The translations under genes were made by a program, and so were the position numbers. Below, piece after piece: positions 40,901 through 55,900 of a DNA stretch of 64,000 bases. Origin of the DNA: Mytilus californianus (lineage: Eukaryota; Mollusca; Bivalvia; Mytilida; Mytilidae); NCBI RefSeq assembly GCF_021869535.1, contig NW_026262734.1, forward strand, positions 91,765,285-91,829,284, written 5' to 3'. The notes under the pieces were generated by a model, which worked only from the letters and a program-made list of their open reading frames with translations, was not told the DNA's origin and did no database searches. The first letter of the stretch is position 1. The number at the start of each line of letters is the position of its first letter.

Positions 40901-43900
40901 CAGAGGTTAGGTTTATATCATGTTGCATACAATGAGTATTGTTTTTTGTTAACACTGCAGAAGAATCATCAAGAACAAAGAACTTACTGGTACAATCTGA
41001 ATCCAAATAAAGCTTTTTTACACATTACTTAACTTAACAGATACAGCTATAAATTCAATTAAATGTATAAAATTTACCAGAGGAGCACAATCATTCGAAG
41101 AAATTCTGAGAGATTTGAATTTTTCAAATGGCCTCCAACTAAGGCACAAGAATTATACATTATAATTTCAAAAGTCAATATCTAAACCAAAAAAAAATAT
41201 GACTAATTTTCAAAAAATTACTTTACACATTTTCATTTGTTTTTTAATTGTTATGACAAAAATAAAAATAAATAAAGTTTTATATGACTACAAAAATAAA
41301 ATATAGAAATAGAAAAAAGTACTGTTACAGGTACATTCACAAATTAGAAATAAAATTGAAGTTTTTCATGCAAAAATTATGATTATCTCCCTTTCTTGTT
41401 TGTATAATAAATGAAAGAAAGTTTTACCCATAAAATATATTAATACTGTTTAATAAGTATTCAAACTTTTATTTTAATTTCTAAAAAGTACTACTACATG
41501 AGTGTTTAACGACCTTGACAGGCTATAAATATAAAGCCTTTGCTCAGTCGGTTCAAAAAGTGAGAAAAAAAAATTTACAAAAAAAAAAAACATGAATGTA
41601 GATTATCGTAGATGCAATATAATGGAAAAGAAAGGATATTTTGTATCAATTCACAGTGAATCCTTCAACTTGGAGAAAAATCTGTGTTTTGTTTTAGATG
41701 ATAATTCTGCAGTTTAAGTTATATTAAGGGTATAGTGTTGTATGTGTTTATACCTGATCTATCATCTGTAAGAAAGTTCATTGAGAGAATTAAGTATTCT
41801 GATTTTGAATATGAGATTAATTAGCACACTGAACTTTTTTTCCATTTCTTTATAATTACTTACAAATATTGCAATTAAAATGAAGCAGCATAAATATCGA
41901 ATGAAGCAAAATTGCATCTGTTGAGTAATGAGAAATGAATATAACATTGCTGCATTAAGCATCTATTAAGTACAAAACAAGAAAATGTGCCTTATAAAAT
42001 AGTACTGTTTTAAATGTATTGATTGTACTAGTTTCTATAGCAAATAATTTTAAAATTACCTTTTCCTTTGTCTTTCTTAGAAGATCCTGGTTTATTCTTT
42101 TTATCTTTATCTTTCTTTCCATCCTAAAAATTTAATAACAACTATTTTTTTTCATATTTTGGTACAAAAAAATAATCTAAGTGAATTTGCTGATTGAACA
42201 ATACTGTTGATTTAACAATAACAAAACCAAAAGTTAGTGTATACTACTGTAAATTCAGAAATTATTGCATGCATTTATTTATTGCGATTTTGTCATTTTA
42301 GACCAAAATGCGATTATGACTTTGAGATACTGAGAAAAATCACCCTTCATTCACATGAAAAAATCCCAAATGCGAGTTTAAATTATTGCGATTACAACCT
42401 TGTTGCATTTTTCGCAATTATAAAAACCGTGCAATAATTTACAGTATTTTTCTCATAGTAATATTGCCCAGTCACTGCAATATCATTTACAAATAATGAT
42501 GTTACCAGTTGGTAAGTATGATTTTTTTTAATTGATAATTGTTGGAAATTTTAGTCAGCCTATAAGTTAAAGTCTGAAGCCTTACTGATAAGCGGGTTAA
42601 CTTGCTTTAAGTTATAATGGAACAGGCCAGGATTTCTATAAAAAAAAAAATATGCATGAGCTTGATTTCAACAGAATTATTGACAACGTTCTTGTATTAA
42701 AAAAAAGTTTTGTTTTTGTAGAGAGTAAAGGTTAATATCACAACTAGTAACAAAATAACATGGAGCTAAAACAAACCTTTTTATCAGTTTCTACCCCTTT
42801 TGGTGAACCAGACAATTCTGCTGCCAGTTCAGCGCCATCTTTCTTAAACACTGTTTTAAATTCATATTCCCCTTCCAAAAATTCTTCCAGAGGGATATGG
42901 AAGTTAGCTAGTGTTGTATATGACGGTGGTCCTCGTTTTAACTCCATCTCTTGTTCTTTCTTCTTCTTTCCTCCCTTTCCCTTGTCATCTTTACCCTGTA
43001 GATAAGAATAAGTATATGTTACTGAAAGTTAGAAGATAATTGTTCTAATAATTAACAATTTTTTTTTTAATTGACACAACCAAAAGAGAATGTTTAACAG
43101 GAAATTTTAACTTTAAAAATATCATTCTAATGCAATTCATTTGTTACAATGATTTTAATTGGTTGTCAACATATATTTTGACTTTGAGGAAGTAAATTCT
43201 AAGGTTTACCAGTCTGTATAAATTTGAGTAAGCAGCCATTTTGAATTCCATATTTTTTTAGTATAGAATTTCTTCAGAAAAAGTAATGTTTTTATCTGAA
43301 ATTCTACTTTTGTCAAAATTAATATCATTTTGAAACATAAATTTACACTAGCCAAAATTTCATGAAATACTCAGGAATCACCAATTTTATGGAAGATATT
43401 TTGATAGTTCTCCTACAAATTATTTTCCAATTTTTTTTTTTGCTTAAGATGAGGTTGAACTTTACATAATGCATAGACACCTGTCTATTTTTGAAGTCTG
43501 ATTAAGGATGTACTTAGGTGAAATAAAAAAAATCTAGAATTCAAAATTGATACTATAAGTCAGAAGACCATTAGTTTAGGAAAAAAATAAACTAAAAATA
43601 TTGATAGGTTATAGAGCTCCCTTTCGAGATATTTAACTCTTAAAAAACTGTGGGAAAAGGCTGACTCTGACTTTAACCTTATATTTGCATTGGTATTATT
43701 TGGGTCTCCAATCGAAAGAAAAGAAATCTAGAATCTGCTTAAATTTTGGTAAATGACCTTTTATGAGCTATTGAAGTCTTGATATTGTTTAGTTTTTTTT
43801 ATGTTGTTGGGGTGCTGTCCCATTGATGTAAACATCTCCTTTTCTCCAATATGTATTAAAGTAACAAAAAGCTCACAACTTTTAGCAAGGTCAAAATAGT

Positions 43901-46900
43901 TCATAGCCTTGTAGAAAGGGGTACTCATTAAAAAGTGTGACCGATAAATATTCACAAAAAAGTAGATTTACAAAGTCTGGAATCAGAAGTAAACTGCAAT
44001 GTTTTTCAAATATAAAACATTCTAAATTACTCATCTGTTTTATTTATTATTTACAACAAATTAAAAAAAAAGTATTCAGGAATATTTCTTAATTACTATT
44101 TAAAAAAAAAATCATGACAGCAAATTAACAAAAACAAAACAGCAAATAAATACACATAAAAAACACTGTCAACATACAGAATTGCTAAAAAAACTGCCAA
44201 CATATAAATTTGCCAAAACACTGCCAACACACAGATTTGCTAAAACACTAATTGCCATGATTATTAATTAAAAACTTGCTGCATTTCTATAAATTTGGTA
44301 TATAATTAAACACTCACTGCAATCTATCTTATACACTACTGTTCACTATAAGTTACTAAAAAAATGGCTACATTACCTGTCTTATTATTATTGTTATCAT
44401 GTAAGGGCAATAACATCAACAATAATTTCTGCTTCTTTCGGAAGAAGTCAAGTTTATTCAGATTATAACAGCAGGATTTTAAAAATTGGTAGCTTTTAAT
44501 TTGAAAAAAAATAGTGGAACAACTTTATTCAAATATCCTTATCAGATAATTGGTAATTATAACTTGGGTCTGCCTCACCAATTTCAATATCAACAGTTAC
44601 CAGTCTTTAATTTAATTTCTTTAGATAGACCTAAATCACATACAAGAAAACGTGTTAAAGTATAAGGGTTTCTTATAATAGACCTGGAACATATGCACAA
44701 ACTTGTGAACAGACTAATGATTCCTGCATTAAGAGTCATATACAGATGCAGGGACCCAGTCTGCCTTATAGTCTTACTTTCAAATCTTTTTTCTCATCTT
44801 TCTTTTCGTCTTTCTTTTTATCTTTTTTCTGTCCGGACGGAGAAGTCAGATCTGGTGTCTCATCAGCGGGTGTACACAGAACCTGCAACAGCAAAGGGTT
44901 ATAATGCACACAGCAAGCAAAACGTCAGCACTAAATTATAGCATCAAATAGACAATGAGAGCTAGCAGTTTATATACATGTATTATACAGCTACACACAT
45001 AAATGTTTGGTAGGTCTATATTTCTCCTTTAGACCAGTTCCTTCAAAATATTTAATCCTTTTTTTTTATATTTATTTATTTATTTGACTTTATTTTATTG
45101 TACCTTTTTCCAGTGGAGGGGTATGGGGAAGATATTGATAGTTATTTCCAAAAATTCATTTCTTGAATCATAAGAAATTCAAAACTGTTTTATCCATTTG
45201 GAATCTAACATATAAGACAAAAACCTGAGAAAATTGCAGTTATTCAAACAGAGAAGAATTCTGTTTAACACAGCAAGTGATAGTAAAGGTGGCAAGCAAA
45301 AAACATTTTTCAGGATTCTAAAGGAATTTAAGTCATTTAAGAAAAAAGTTAAATTGTAATGCAAATATGTCATATGAATTGACTACAAAAAGACAAACTT
45401 GTTAAATAATAAATTAATTATCAACTCAACAATATATGTTGAGCAGCCACCAAAATTTAGTTAATGATTTGTTAATATTTGCAGCCATTGTAAAACATAA
45501 TTCATTCAAGAGATTGACCTTTTTATCTTTGGCTGATGCTGACTTTGATACAGCAGATCCAACAGTGGAATCAGGCGTGCAGTGAACCTGGTTTATAAAG
45601 GCAGTAGAAACTATCACAACATGGCAATATATAACTTACATTGCCATTCAAGTGTATAGCTGAATATATTCATATTAGTCGGAAAAGGAAGGAAAATCAT
45701 AGATAATCAGGTTTTCTGCATACTGAAATCGTAAATTTATTAGTTGCTAGACACAATGCCAACCTATTTGGTGAAAGAGCACGGCAAATGAGCCAAAAAG
45801 GTTTACACTGTTTGAAGCAGCTGGTATTTTATAATACTTATATGCAGAAAACTAATAATCAATTTATTGCTCTAGTTCTAGTCAATTTTGTATCTGTTAC
45901 AAGACATTATATAAATACTGAAAGTTAACTTGAAAAGTCTGAAAATATGGGATTTGAAACTAGATAACTTACAGAGTTTTGGGCCTTTTAATTTCTGACT
46001 ATATCTCCTAAAGAAACAAGAAAAGTGGTCTAACTTAATGTCTCCATTTAAGAGTAAAAATTAAACCACCATCCATTCATTCATGCAGTATGAAAAATGG
46101 TCACAAGAAATTAGTTTTTTGAAATATCAATATTTTCATTTAAAACATTACTAAATAGGAATTATAGCCATCCCTCAAGTTTGAAATTTAAATATGCAAA
46201 AAATAATGGTGACATATCTTGGCTACTTAGTCTACAAGTGAATGATTGTTGCTTAGAAAATTTGTGCATTGTGCAATATAAATTACATTGGTGTAGTCAC
46301 TGGAGGTGAAAAGTTCACATCAACATATTAATTTGTAGACACCCCAACAGAAATTTGTGGATTTTTCATCATAATAATAAATAAAAATAAAAGAAACGAG
46401 TTTTAATATTAAGGTTTAATTCCAATTTAGAAAATAAGAAAACAGCTACTATAGAGGAGCAATCTTAATCCTTAATTTTGACAAGGAATGAAAGATGAAC
46501 AAAATAGATAATTTTTGACAAGGAATGAAAGATGAAGTAAAAAGATATTTTTTGACAAGGAACGAATGAGAGATGAAAAAAAAAGATAATTTTTGACAAG
46601 GAATGAAAGATGAAGAAATAAAAGTCAATGCCAGAAATAAATCAATCCAATAATTTTTTCCCAAATGAATCAATATCTTTTTGATAAAATGCTTGAAAAT
46701 GATAACTCTATTAGAAGAATTTTCCATATTAGAAATGAATAGATAATAAATCGTCAAGATTTTGTTATTGGTCAAAATTTGGACTTTTCAATATTTTCAA
46801 AACATACATAATCAAATGAGAGATTAGAAATTGATGTTAATATTTAACAGAAACACAATATTGCTTTCAATTTTCAGCACATGTTAACAAGTTTATAACA

Positions 46901-49900
46901 AAATGGAAGGTTGGAAGGGAATTTTGTTTGGTGAAATCATTACCATTTGACATAAACACTGAAAGCAAAAAAATGTTTTATATTTTTAACTCTCTAAAAA
47001 TATACAATTTAAATAATATCTTTGAGCTTAGTAATAGCGGCAAAACACAATAGTCTATAAATCTGTCTTGCTTTACATGCTATTTCATAACCCAAATAAT
47101 TCATTCGTCCCTCCCTGTGATCAACCCTACCACTTGTGAGGGCCTGAACATTTTATATGATAAAAACGTATTTCAAATCAATGATTTTGATTGCTGCTCT
47201 CTAGATGGGAGAGTCAATCAGCTGGTAGCTTATTGAGCTAATTCTGAATAATCAATTGATTTTTTTTCATCGACTAGGCCTTCAGGTCTAAATGTAGCCA
47301 TTGCAGAGCTTGGGAAAATTTTAAAATATATAGATAATAAAAGTCTGTTTAATTCTGTGAAATGAAAGCAAGTCTTTTTCATCTAACTTTTTTCCTTCTC
47401 CAATTTCCACATTTCGAAGATACTATATATTTCTATGATTTTCATCTAGCCCCTGTGAATCAATCTAGCATTTTAACAGTGTCCTACTTTTTAACCTTTG
47501 AACTTTTTGATGATGCAGATGTCAATCTTTCATCAATACTCGGTGGTGTGTGAAGAGGAAGATGAAGTATCTATTGACAGCAAAACAAAATCATATTTGT
47601 CTTCATATCTAACTTTAAAAACATAAATATAGAATACAGTAAATTCAGAAATTATTGCGAGGTTTTTATTAATGCAAATAATGCGACTGGGTGAGTATCG
47701 CAATAATAAGAACTCGCATTCTGATATCAGATACATATAACAGTATGAAGATATTTATTAAATTGCAATGATTAATCTCACATTATTGTCCTTTCTTCAA
47801 AAATCACAATAATATATGTACGCAATAATTTCTGAATTTACAGTAAACCGAAACAAGTGTGTAATTTTAGTGTTCTGTTTAATGTTTGTTTGACTGTTGT
47901 TCGTCTGGTTGTCTTCATTTTTGGGCCATGGTATTGTCCCCCTTTTTTTAGTCAATGGATTTTGTTTGAATCAATGTCTCCTTGAGCTTATCCTTTCTTG
48001 ACTTTAGACTGCTATTTAAAACATTGGTATAAAGAATTTAAAAATCAAGTTACAATGAACAGCATAAATGCTTAGTAATTGTTTTTTCTTTCTGTAATTT
48101 AAATTTTGATCTTCTTGTGAAACATTATTAAACTCATATCATCCATACTACAAATGTCGATTATTGTTCTTGTTCAGTTTTAGTGAAGAATTAGATTTGA
48201 AGAAACTTTTTTTTAATTCCTTCACATGAAAAATATAATTCCTTAGTGATATGTGATTTTCAAAAAGAACAACAAAAAAAAAAATGGGGGACCAGAGGTT
48301 TAAAATCAGAAATATGTATTAAAAAGACAAATTTTCAGCTATAAGGGGGGATAATGATTTACTCCCGTCTGATTAGCTGTCACAGCCCTAGCAACAATAT
48401 CAAAACCAAAATCACTTTCATTTCCCTTAGTAGAAAGATTGTAAAATTGAGACATCTTTTTTTATTTCTTCATCACTAGTTTAATACATGAAAGTTTTTC
48501 TTCATCATTAAATTCAATTTCTTCATAATGACTTTTATTGACTTACCATTTCTTCCATGACCATGATATTCATTCCTTGTTTGAAAAAGTTTCTTAGGCC
48601 TAAAAGGTCGTCCCTTATTACCACTTGGGACCAGTTTAATTGGATGTCCTCAGACCATGGTCCCATTCCTGAATTCAATGGACTTTCTTTTATGACATCA
48701 TCTGCTTCTTCTTTATTTTGCTCCTTGTCAGGAGAACCACCTCCTTCACGCTGTCCTGGATCTGGAGTTGACTGACATACAGATTGATCTTGTTCTTCTA
48801 ATTTTTCTAATTCAGCTGCGAAAAGATACAATAGGTTTATTGGGTTAAAAACTAAAGTAAATAATAACAATCATTAATTTGGTGTTTTAAATACTGTAAA
48901 TACTGTTCATTTATTATTATTGGATTGTTGAAATCTTGACAAAATTTGAGATATATTACTGCAATTTCAGGAAATGGTCTATACAAAAAATGCTATCAAA
49001 ATTAAAATTAAAGTTTTTATATTTGCGAAACCTATCCTGTTGCAATTTTTTGCAATATGAAAAACATCATTAAATATTTCTAGATTCATACAACTGCATT
49101 AGTAATTCAAAAAAAAAAAATTTTCTTATAGATCAAGGGTCGGGAAATGGTCATATTTGCCACACATGACCGAATCTGAAATCTATTTGTCCTAAACGAC
49201 AAATTGGGATTTAGGACAAATTTTCTTTTCTTACAGAAATAATTTCGGTCATTTCATGCAGATCGAGTTTCTTAATCGCCATTTTGCACTTGTTTTTGTT
49301 TTGTTATCCCTTTCCTCTTATAAAACTGCCACTCCAGTACAGTATTATAATCCTGAAGGCCCTCCTAATAACTATATTAATGCCTTCGGGAAATTCTAGC
49401 TAATGATCGCTAATCACTTTTGACCTGTGTTTTTAATTTACACCTGACATTGATCACAAGCTCAGAACTAATATTATAAAGAAATTAAAATTCCATGACA
49501 ACTGTCTTCATTATTTAATTACGTTTCAGCAAAGACAATCATCAATTCTGATTTAAAAATTAAAACTTAATTTAATTTACTTAGAAAAAAGTAATTTTTC
49601 ACGAGCAATACACATGCTTTATTTACTATGTAATACACATGCGTGAAATTTGCTTCAGCAGATTAGACATATTATCGTAAAATGCAAAATGATTTCATGT
49701 TAAAAAAACAAGTGCAACTATTATCTGTAATATTCAAACACTTTTAAAGGTAAATAATCAAAAAGCCGGTTATTTCCTGTCAATTTGATAAACAAAAAGC
49801 TAAAACCGGAAATGAGTCCGGAATTACTCGTACTTTTATAGTATTGTCCCGAATATCCGGTTTTAATTTCGTCTTCAAAATCGAAAGAAACATTAGTGAT

Positions 49901-52900
49901 GTTTGAGAAATTTACCATTTTGAGTCATTAGAATCGTTTCATTTTTTAACTGTTGCCTTCCCTTAACTGTTCTTGAACGTTTTTAAAAAAGTGGTAAGAA
50001 AATTCATGAAGTAAATGCGATGAAACAGTCAAAACAAGTTGGTTGATGCTATGAATCTAGTAGAAGTGTGATTTGAAAAATTTTTTTGTAAAAGGGCACC
50101 AACTTTTAAGTTATCTCAAAATGACCGAAATTGTGTGTACTAATTTCCGGATCCTTGTTATAGATGCATGAATTTCTTATAAATTTTTATAATTTAAATA
50201 AACATACTTGACCTTTCTGTAAAAAGCTTTAATTTATTTTTGCATTGTTGAGTTGCTGTCTTGTTGAAATATACCAACATTATCTTTTATTCATACTGAA
50301 GTAATTTTCATGACAAAAATCAATAGGACAAAAATCCAGAGAATATATATCCTGAGTTGACTGTACGAGGGGGGTTTTATCAACAAGACTAAACAACCTA
50401 TAAAATAAACATTGGTGGACATAATTTTAGGCAAACCATCAGCATTCCTTTGGGAACAAACAGTGCTCCTCTTCTTGCAGTCTTGCTCCTTCATAATTCA
50501 TAAAAAACTTCACACAACCAATCACAAAATATATGAGGGTCTGGGTAGAGTTTACATAATAGAGAATAATGAGTAAAAAGTGCAAAATGAAGGGGAAAAA
50601 AAGAAAAGACAAACGAGACAAGAGAATAATGATCAAAATAAAGAATTGAGAAAAATGATCTAAAAAATTAAACAATAAAGAAATGAGGGATCCTCTATCC
50701 AGACCCTCATTTATGTCATTAAATTTTGTCAGAACAAAAATACAGCACTCCAAATATTTATTAGGGAAAAATTACTTGTGGGTTCTCTGGCTATAACAAC
50801 CTCAGGTTCTGCTGTGAAATTGACATTTTTAGCTGTCTCTGTGAAACTCATGTCAGTTTCTTCCTCCATTTCTGCAATGGCTGGACTTGTCTGAAGTTCA
50901 ATATAAATAGTCAAAATAAAACATTGTCAAGCGGTTGTGTTATTCTTATAAAAACATTTTGTGAAGGTCAATATTATTGTATTTGTGAAGGTCAATATTA
51001 TTGTATTTGTGAAGGTCAATATTATTGTATTTGTCTACACTAATATATATTATTCTCACCAAATGAATTCTTTATTTTTCTTTTGATTTTTTCCAAATTT
51101 TCTACAAATAATTTTGAAATCACAGAATAAGAAAGTTCTACGCAAGAGTATATTATATATAATAATATGAAAATGTAAATAAAAAAAATAATTGTAAAGT
51201 TCCTTCAAAACACAATCCGAAAAGAAGTCCTCATTTGAATATTACACATGTGTAAATAATCTAAAATATATATGTATATGTAACATTTAACAATCAATTG
51301 CTTACTACTGGAAACATCAACATTTATTTTATTTATCAATACAGCCATGACTTCAACTTTAGTGCATGGAAAAGTATAAACATATGGTGTGCACAGTTGA
51401 TTTTCAACACTGCTTAAAACCCTGATAAAATGTACAATGAGTGTCATTAAACATGCAAAGAGTGATGAATAAAATTAACCATAAATGCTAATAGCATTTT
51501 ATATAATATATAGTAAAAACAGCCAACATTAAATTGCATTTAGATGTGACTTTTTTTATGGAAAATGTGTACATACCATTTAGGCTAAATACGTAAAAGA
51601 CACAAAGAAATTATCATCAAACAATTAAAAAGGAAAAAAGAGTGGTTTCATACAAATTTATACAATTATTTAAAAGCATTTGCATAATTTCTTCAAAATG
51701 ACGACTTTCCTTGAAAATTTTAGTCATAGAAAAAATGAGAAATCTTTTTAAACTGCTTGTCCGTGTGAATTTCTATAAGTACATTATTAAATTTAAAAAA
51801 AATAAAAAATGCCAGAAAAATTCTAAAGATTATGTTTTTAAAAGCTACAATCTCATTTCATTAATTAGTCAAAGAAACCCTATATTACTGTATGTGAAAT
51901 GTAGTTGCAATATAGTTTACAGATAATGTTGGCTGTTAAGCATTATTTAACTGTGTGATTTTTCTTGAGTGCAAATAATGTGCAAAGTTAATTAACAATG
52001 TTAACTGACTGTAATATTAATAATAATTTACACTTAGGGTAAAACTATTCCATGATTCCCCCTCCCCTACCCTACTCCTAATTCCCTCCCCAATTATTCC
52101 AGACAAAAATTGATTAGTGAAACTTATCCAATATATCCATATTTTTTACTCCATCTCCTTTACCCCAAGTTCCCACCTCCTGACTCCTGCTGCCCTACCC
52201 CTGACTCCCTTTACCTGCCCTCTCATTCTCAGTTTCCCTTATCCCTGCCCAATCCCTCAAGAATATGTGTCCATAGACCCTTGCCCAACTTGCACTATCT
52301 TTCTCCTTGTTCGGTGAACATTTGAATCAGGGAAATGAAGGTATTTGGCATACAAATTTACAAAGTACACATCGTAATGAACATGTGTACTAAGTTTCAA
52401 ATAGGTATGACCACCTTAATCAAAAGATTTATCCTTAGAATATACTAGTTTCACACTATTACATTTCCATGTTCAGTTAACTGTGAAATTAGGGGTTAAA
52501 CCCACAAGTTGGCATATAAATTTAACAGTTCACATCTAAATCAACACTTGAACTGAGTTTCAAGTTGATGTGACTACAACTTTATGGTAAACTATCTTAA
52601 CCAAAAACTTAAACATCTGTTGGGACGAACAAATGAAATTTCGGATGGACAAACAAATGGACACAGATCAGAAAACATTATACTCAACTAATATCTTAGG
52701 TTGAGCAGAAAAAATTGAATTTGAACTTTCTACCATTAGCTTGCATGCATGAATGATAATAAATTGATATAAATATGTACTTCTCAACACCATGCAAACT
52801 TAAAATTCACCTTCTTTCCATTTTTTGTTTTAGACTTAGATTTCAATATTGTACCATTCTGAACAAAGAAATAAAACAAAAAATATTCTGACTGACTATG

Positions 52901-55900
52901 TCCTAAGAAATAAACACAAGGGTTTTCAGTGATACTAATAAAAAATCTTAATAATGATATAGATTCATGGAGTATAATACAAGATGCCAAGCATTCTTTT
53001 CAATCGTAACGTTGCTTGTTTGATGCTTACTGATTGTCTATCTCTATGTAGCTTTGTGACTGTTTATATGTATGTAGATTTGTGACTGTTTATATGTATG
53101 TAGCTTTGTGACTGTTTATATGTATGTAGCTTTGTGACTGTTTTTATGTATGTAGCTTTGAGACTGTTTATATGTATGTAGCTTTGTGACTGTTTATATG
53201 TATGTAGATTTGTGACTGTTTATATGTATGTAGCTTTGTGACTGTTTTTATGTATGTAGCTTTGAGACTGTTTATATGTATGTAGCTTTGAGACTGTTTA
53301 TATGTATGTAGCTTTGTGACTGTTTATATGTTTATAGCTTTGTGATCGTCTGTTTGAATTAGCTGCTTATTTGTTTTGTTATGATGATTAAAAGTAAATG
53401 AATATCATAGAGCACTGTTTTAATTAATACGAGTCACCTTAATCTGATTGCAGTGTCTTAGCTTCCAGTTCTTACTTTGAAGACTTTCCTACCCTTTTTG
53501 TATAATTGTCTCATTTACATATACTCTACACATCTTTTCTTATACATCTAACTCAAGATATTTACCACAATAATATCCACAGCCAAGACTTGGTGTCCGT
53601 CTGACTATTCGTACAAAGTTTGTCTTTTTTTTTTTAGCTTTTGAAGCTTGTATTTAACTTAAATTCAAAACTCTTAAGGGAGAATAAATAAAATATAAAA
53701 TGGTAAAGGATTTGTAATCTTCATCTAGATTATGAAAACATTTGACATACTGTGGATTTATTTATTTTCATGGGTACCAGTTTTGTTGATTTAGGAAAAT
53801 TTGACATTGTTTTTTTTTATATTTGATGTCATGGTTTTGCCAAAGTTTACATAAAAGCCTATAGAAAAAATGTACTTTGTTGAACATTTAACTATAACCA
53901 CAAAATCCACAAAAATTGGTATCCCATGAATAATAATAAATTCACAGTGAACAGACATAATTGTTATACTATCAAAAATATGATAAGATGTAATTCTTTT
54001 TTGTTAACTTACAGGCATTCCAGAATAAGTAGACTGGTCCCCACTTGGCATGGGTGACTCTCCACCTAAACCTGGCATTTCTAATTCATCATGAGGTATG
54101 TGCATAACTTCAGGTTTACTAACAGTTTCTGCCAGGAACATAAACTGTACAAGGTATTTTCTTTCTACTATTGGATATTCTGGTTGATCATCTGGATTCT
54201 AAAATAAAAAAAAGTTAATCATGGTAAAAGATAATTGTTAGACCAACCTGATTACAAAAATATAATGTTTTTTCATGTAAAGTATCAAAAAGGACTAATT
54301 GTATGACTAGAAAAGAGCATTCCCCTTAAATTGTTTTGGCACTGAATTTAAACGTGAGAGCATTTTTATTTGGTTTTGTTTGCCAAGTTGGGTAAGTAAG
54401 TACCTAAAGAAAGGGACTTCAGGCCATCTGTTAAATCAGGTTGTCACACTACCCTAGAGAGAAAAGCTGCAATGCATACTTGGGAAAGAGAATATACAGA
54501 TCCAACTGACTAATTATCAAATGTAAGTCATGATAATTCAATTGTTAGAGATCTGCGATTGACAATATAGTAAGAATTTAGTGGTAAAATACCATTGGTG
54601 TATCACTGTGGCTGAGTGATCTAAAAATTTATTGTAAAATCAGAAAGTTTTGTGTGTGCATTTATTATTGCAACTTTTGAAGGAAAGACCAAAAATGTGC
54701 TTTTTATTTTTGCCATTTCAATAAATACTGTAAATGTAATAATGCTATCAAAATATTAAATAAGACTTTTCATTTTTACCCTTTCGCATTTTTCACAATA
54801 TTAAAAACATCACAAATCATTATGAATATACAGTATTTATTCATTCATAAGCCTAACCTTTATTTCATCTGGCATAGGAACACCTTTGATATATCCAACT
54901 TCTAATGTTACTTTGGCTTCATCAAGTATATATTCTACAAAAGAAAAATATATCAGTAAGGATGAGAATTTCTATCTAACAAAATCAAAATAAAGGGAGA
55001 TAAACTCATTTTTTATATTTTTCTTTTTTTCTTTTTTATTAACAGATCAAATATGAAATTGTCTTAAAAAAGTAAAGTACTTTTTTAAGTTAATGTATCG
55101 ATACATTCCATTAGAAAAAAAAGGTGATTTTGTTTACCTTCTTATTACATTTCCATTGTTTATAAAAAAAATAGAGCAATGTATATAACCTAATTAAAAA
55201 CTTACCTTGTTGTAGACCGGTATCACTGTTTATAGATCTGGTTTGATCAATTTAATGCATTATGTTGGGTGTGTTTGACTTGGTTTAATTTGATATAAGA
55301 AAACTACAATATGTAATTTTATCAGTAAAATGGACATTTATCACGCCTGTTTTCTCTGGACAGGAGTGAGAATGTAACACAGGGACCCTGATTATGCTCT
55401 CCTGGGCTACTAAGGTAATTGTAACAGGATATTGGAAATAAATTGTATTTGAATTTAAAAAAAAATAAAAAAATATGAAATTGTCACAAATAAATAAATA
55501 TTCCTCATTGAAGTCCACAAGACCTTATAAATACAAAAACATAAATGAATAGTTAGAATGGGGAGTTGTTTTGCATGATAATGACAATTTTACAAAATTG
55601 ACAGCTTTATTCAAATACATACATTTTTTGTGTGGTTACAATACAGCAGAAAATACTGCCTGAAAGTTTCCATCATAATTTGTATAGGCCAATAATGTAT
55701 TATTTGGTATAGCAGAAGAAGAAAGGTTTTTGTAATGGTAATATTTTTCCCCATATGTGAAAAAATGGTCTAGGTTGCCATTCTAGCTGCAGACATCATT
55801 CAATTAAATATATAGCCTATCTGCACAGTGAAATGCATATTTTGAGTTGAGTCTACTTTAGTTGGCCAACATAATAAGTGTAGTTAAGACCTGTTTTTTT

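Noticed and set aside
46449..46775. 108-aa minus-strand frame with repeated SFIPCQKLS phrases
   Set aside because: The repetition comes from a minisatellite in an intron; there are no splice sites or family match.
47362..47553. 63-aa plus-strand frame in intron 12
   Set aside because: No similarity, no splice sites, and composition expected of AT-rich sequence.
50439..50753. 104-aa hydrophobic minus-strand frame
   Set aside because: It crosses an inverted-repeat element and has no family match.
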